Shown piece after piece: positions 6,131 through 6,871 of a stretch of DNA of 6,871 nt. The stretch spans positions 1 through 6,871 of the forward strand of contig JAFUXE010000051.1 in the NCBI GenBank assembly GCA_017477205.1. The letters run 5' to 3'. Both the position numbers and the translations under genes were made by a program. This DNA is from Alloprevotella sp. GTDB taxonomy: Bacteria; Bacteroidota; Bacteroidia; Bacteroidales; Bacteroidaceae. Numbering within the stretch: the stretch's first letter is position 1; every line of letters starts with the position of its first letter. The notes beneath the pieces are model-generated. The model searched no databases and was not told the origin of the DNA. It saw nothing but the letters and a program-made list of their open reading frames with translations.

Positions 6131-6871
6131 ATGGATGCATTGTCTAAGGCTCGCATAGCGGTAGAAAACTCAGGTGAAGGCCCGTCCCCCTTCACGCCCC
6201 CCAAGGCCACGCACTCAACGTCAGGGGTGTCGGTGGAATACACCCCGGAGCCTGGCAAGGGCTGGTTCGTCCTCCGCGCCTCCTACGGGCGCTCCCGGAA
6301 GGCGGCGGACCTGCTCATCGGCCAGGGACACTATGTCTATGCGGCGCAGCGCTATGAATACCGCACCGTGAACGGCCGCAAGCGGAAGGAGCTCAGGGAG
6401 CTCATCCCCAACATGCTGTTCGCCTATGCCGGCAGGGAGGAAATCAGGCGGCTGCTCTCAAGGAAGGAAGCCGCGCCCTCCCCCCTCCCCCAGCTGGCCA
6501 TGATAGCCACCTTCTACTACAACCACTTCGTGCGGGAAGAGGGCAGGAACCCCCCGCTCGAGATACCGGAGCGCCAGATGCTGGACTTCATAAGGATGAC
6601 CGTCTCGAGGGACGAGAACATCGTATATGTCAGCGACGGCAGCATCGTCCATGTGAAGAAGGACGACCCGGTCCTCGTCACCGAGGGGAAGTTCAAGGGC
6701 TGCATGGGGAAGGTGGTGCGCATAGCCGGCCAGCAGAGGGTCGGCCTGCAGCTGGCGGAGCTCGGCTGGGTGGCCACGTCCTACGTCCCCACGGCATTCA
6801 TCGAGGTCGTCCCCCGCGACGTTTACGACGCCCGCCTCCGCGAGGTAAAACCCGGCAGCACCGCGGCACGC
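6131..6871 (+). CDS. upxY: UpxY-family NusG-like transcription antiterminator (3' end beyond window)
   Basis: The frame is open for 247 codons to the window edge. Residues about 44-165 form a NusG N-terminal (NGN) domain: GWFVLRASYGRSRKAADLL, then RKELRELIPNMLFAYAGREE. Residues about 180-226 form a KOW domain: VLVTEGKFKGCMGKVVRI, then GQQRVGLQLAELGWVATSYV. This combination matches UpxY proteins. In Bacteroides these bind RNA polymerase in the leader of a capsular polysaccharide operon and stop premature termination, so the gene is normally first in such an operon. The first 40 residues, rich in Ser, Pro and Thr, are an extension beyond NusG. ATG 6131 is the first in-frame start after a stop at 6113-6115. 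It lies 23 bp from IR-R, and no promoter faces it in the present orientation. Base composition rises sharply in GC within the first 50 bases. Polysaccharide genes would be expected to the right, but none is visible here. Confidence 0.88.
   Translation, partial: MDALSKARIAVENSGEGPSPFTPPKATHSTSGVSVEYTPEPGKGWFVLRASYGRSRKAADLLIGQGHYVYAAQRYEYRTVNGRKRKELRELIPNMLFAYAGREEIRRLLSRKEAAPSPLPQLAMIATFYYNHFVREEGRNPPLEIPERQMLDFIRMTVSRDENIVYVSDGSIVHVKKDDPVLVTEGKFKGCMGKVVRIAGQQRVGLQLAELGWVATSYVPTAFIEVVPRDVYDARLREVKPGSTAAR

Noticed and set aside
6049..6258. Minus-strand 69-codon ORF across IR-R and the start of upxY
   Set aside because: It is antisense to the well-supported NusG-like gene, spans the recombination site and shows no family features.

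Overview
The window reads as a stretch of a Bacteroidales chromosome, possibly Prevotellaceae. Three things support this: the promoter-like elements follow the Bacteroidetes -7 consensus TAnnTTTG, a large MG2-type envelope protein typical of the order is present, and a UpxY-type NusG paralogue sits at the right end. Coding regions are GC-rich by eye. The genus cannot be fixed from the sequence alone.

Left part (1-969): the 3' end of a 23S rRNA gene, a spacer with a long hairpin, a complete 5S rRNA gene and a strong terminator. Two extra copies of the 3' part of 5S follow, at an exact 156-bp period from the real 5S. Each has its own terminator; the first and third terminators share an identical 40-bp block. 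The first extra copy also has a promoter-like element ahead of it, so it may be a small transcription unit rather than debris.

Middle part (970-4820): a minus-strand gene for a secreted 963-residue MG2/carboxypeptidase-regulatory-like protein, convergent with the rRNA operon. It is divergent from a plus-strand SpoU/TrmH-family RNA 2'-O-methyltransferase gene. Perfect TAnnTTTG elements face away from each other in the 82-bp gap between them. The methyltransferase gene ends in a strong intrinsic terminator.

Right part (4864-6871): the most notable element. A tyrosine recombinase gene ends inside one copy of a 26-bp perfect inverted repeat. The other copy lies about 190 bp downstream. Each copy has recombinase core-site geometry: 9-bp palindromic arms around an asymmetric 7-bp core. 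The AT-rich segment between them carries a perfect TAnnTTTG element that points left, back into the recombinase gene. Just beyond the right repeat, 23 bp away, starts a UpxY-family (NusG-like) antiterminator gene that runs off the window. The simplest reading is a self-contained phase-variation switch. The recombinase flips a promoter that in one orientation drives upxY and whatever surface-polysaccharide operon follows, and in the orientation captured here is OFF for upxY and antisense to the recombinase. The polysaccharide genes themselves lie outside the window, so that part is inferred from known capsule loci of Bacteroides.
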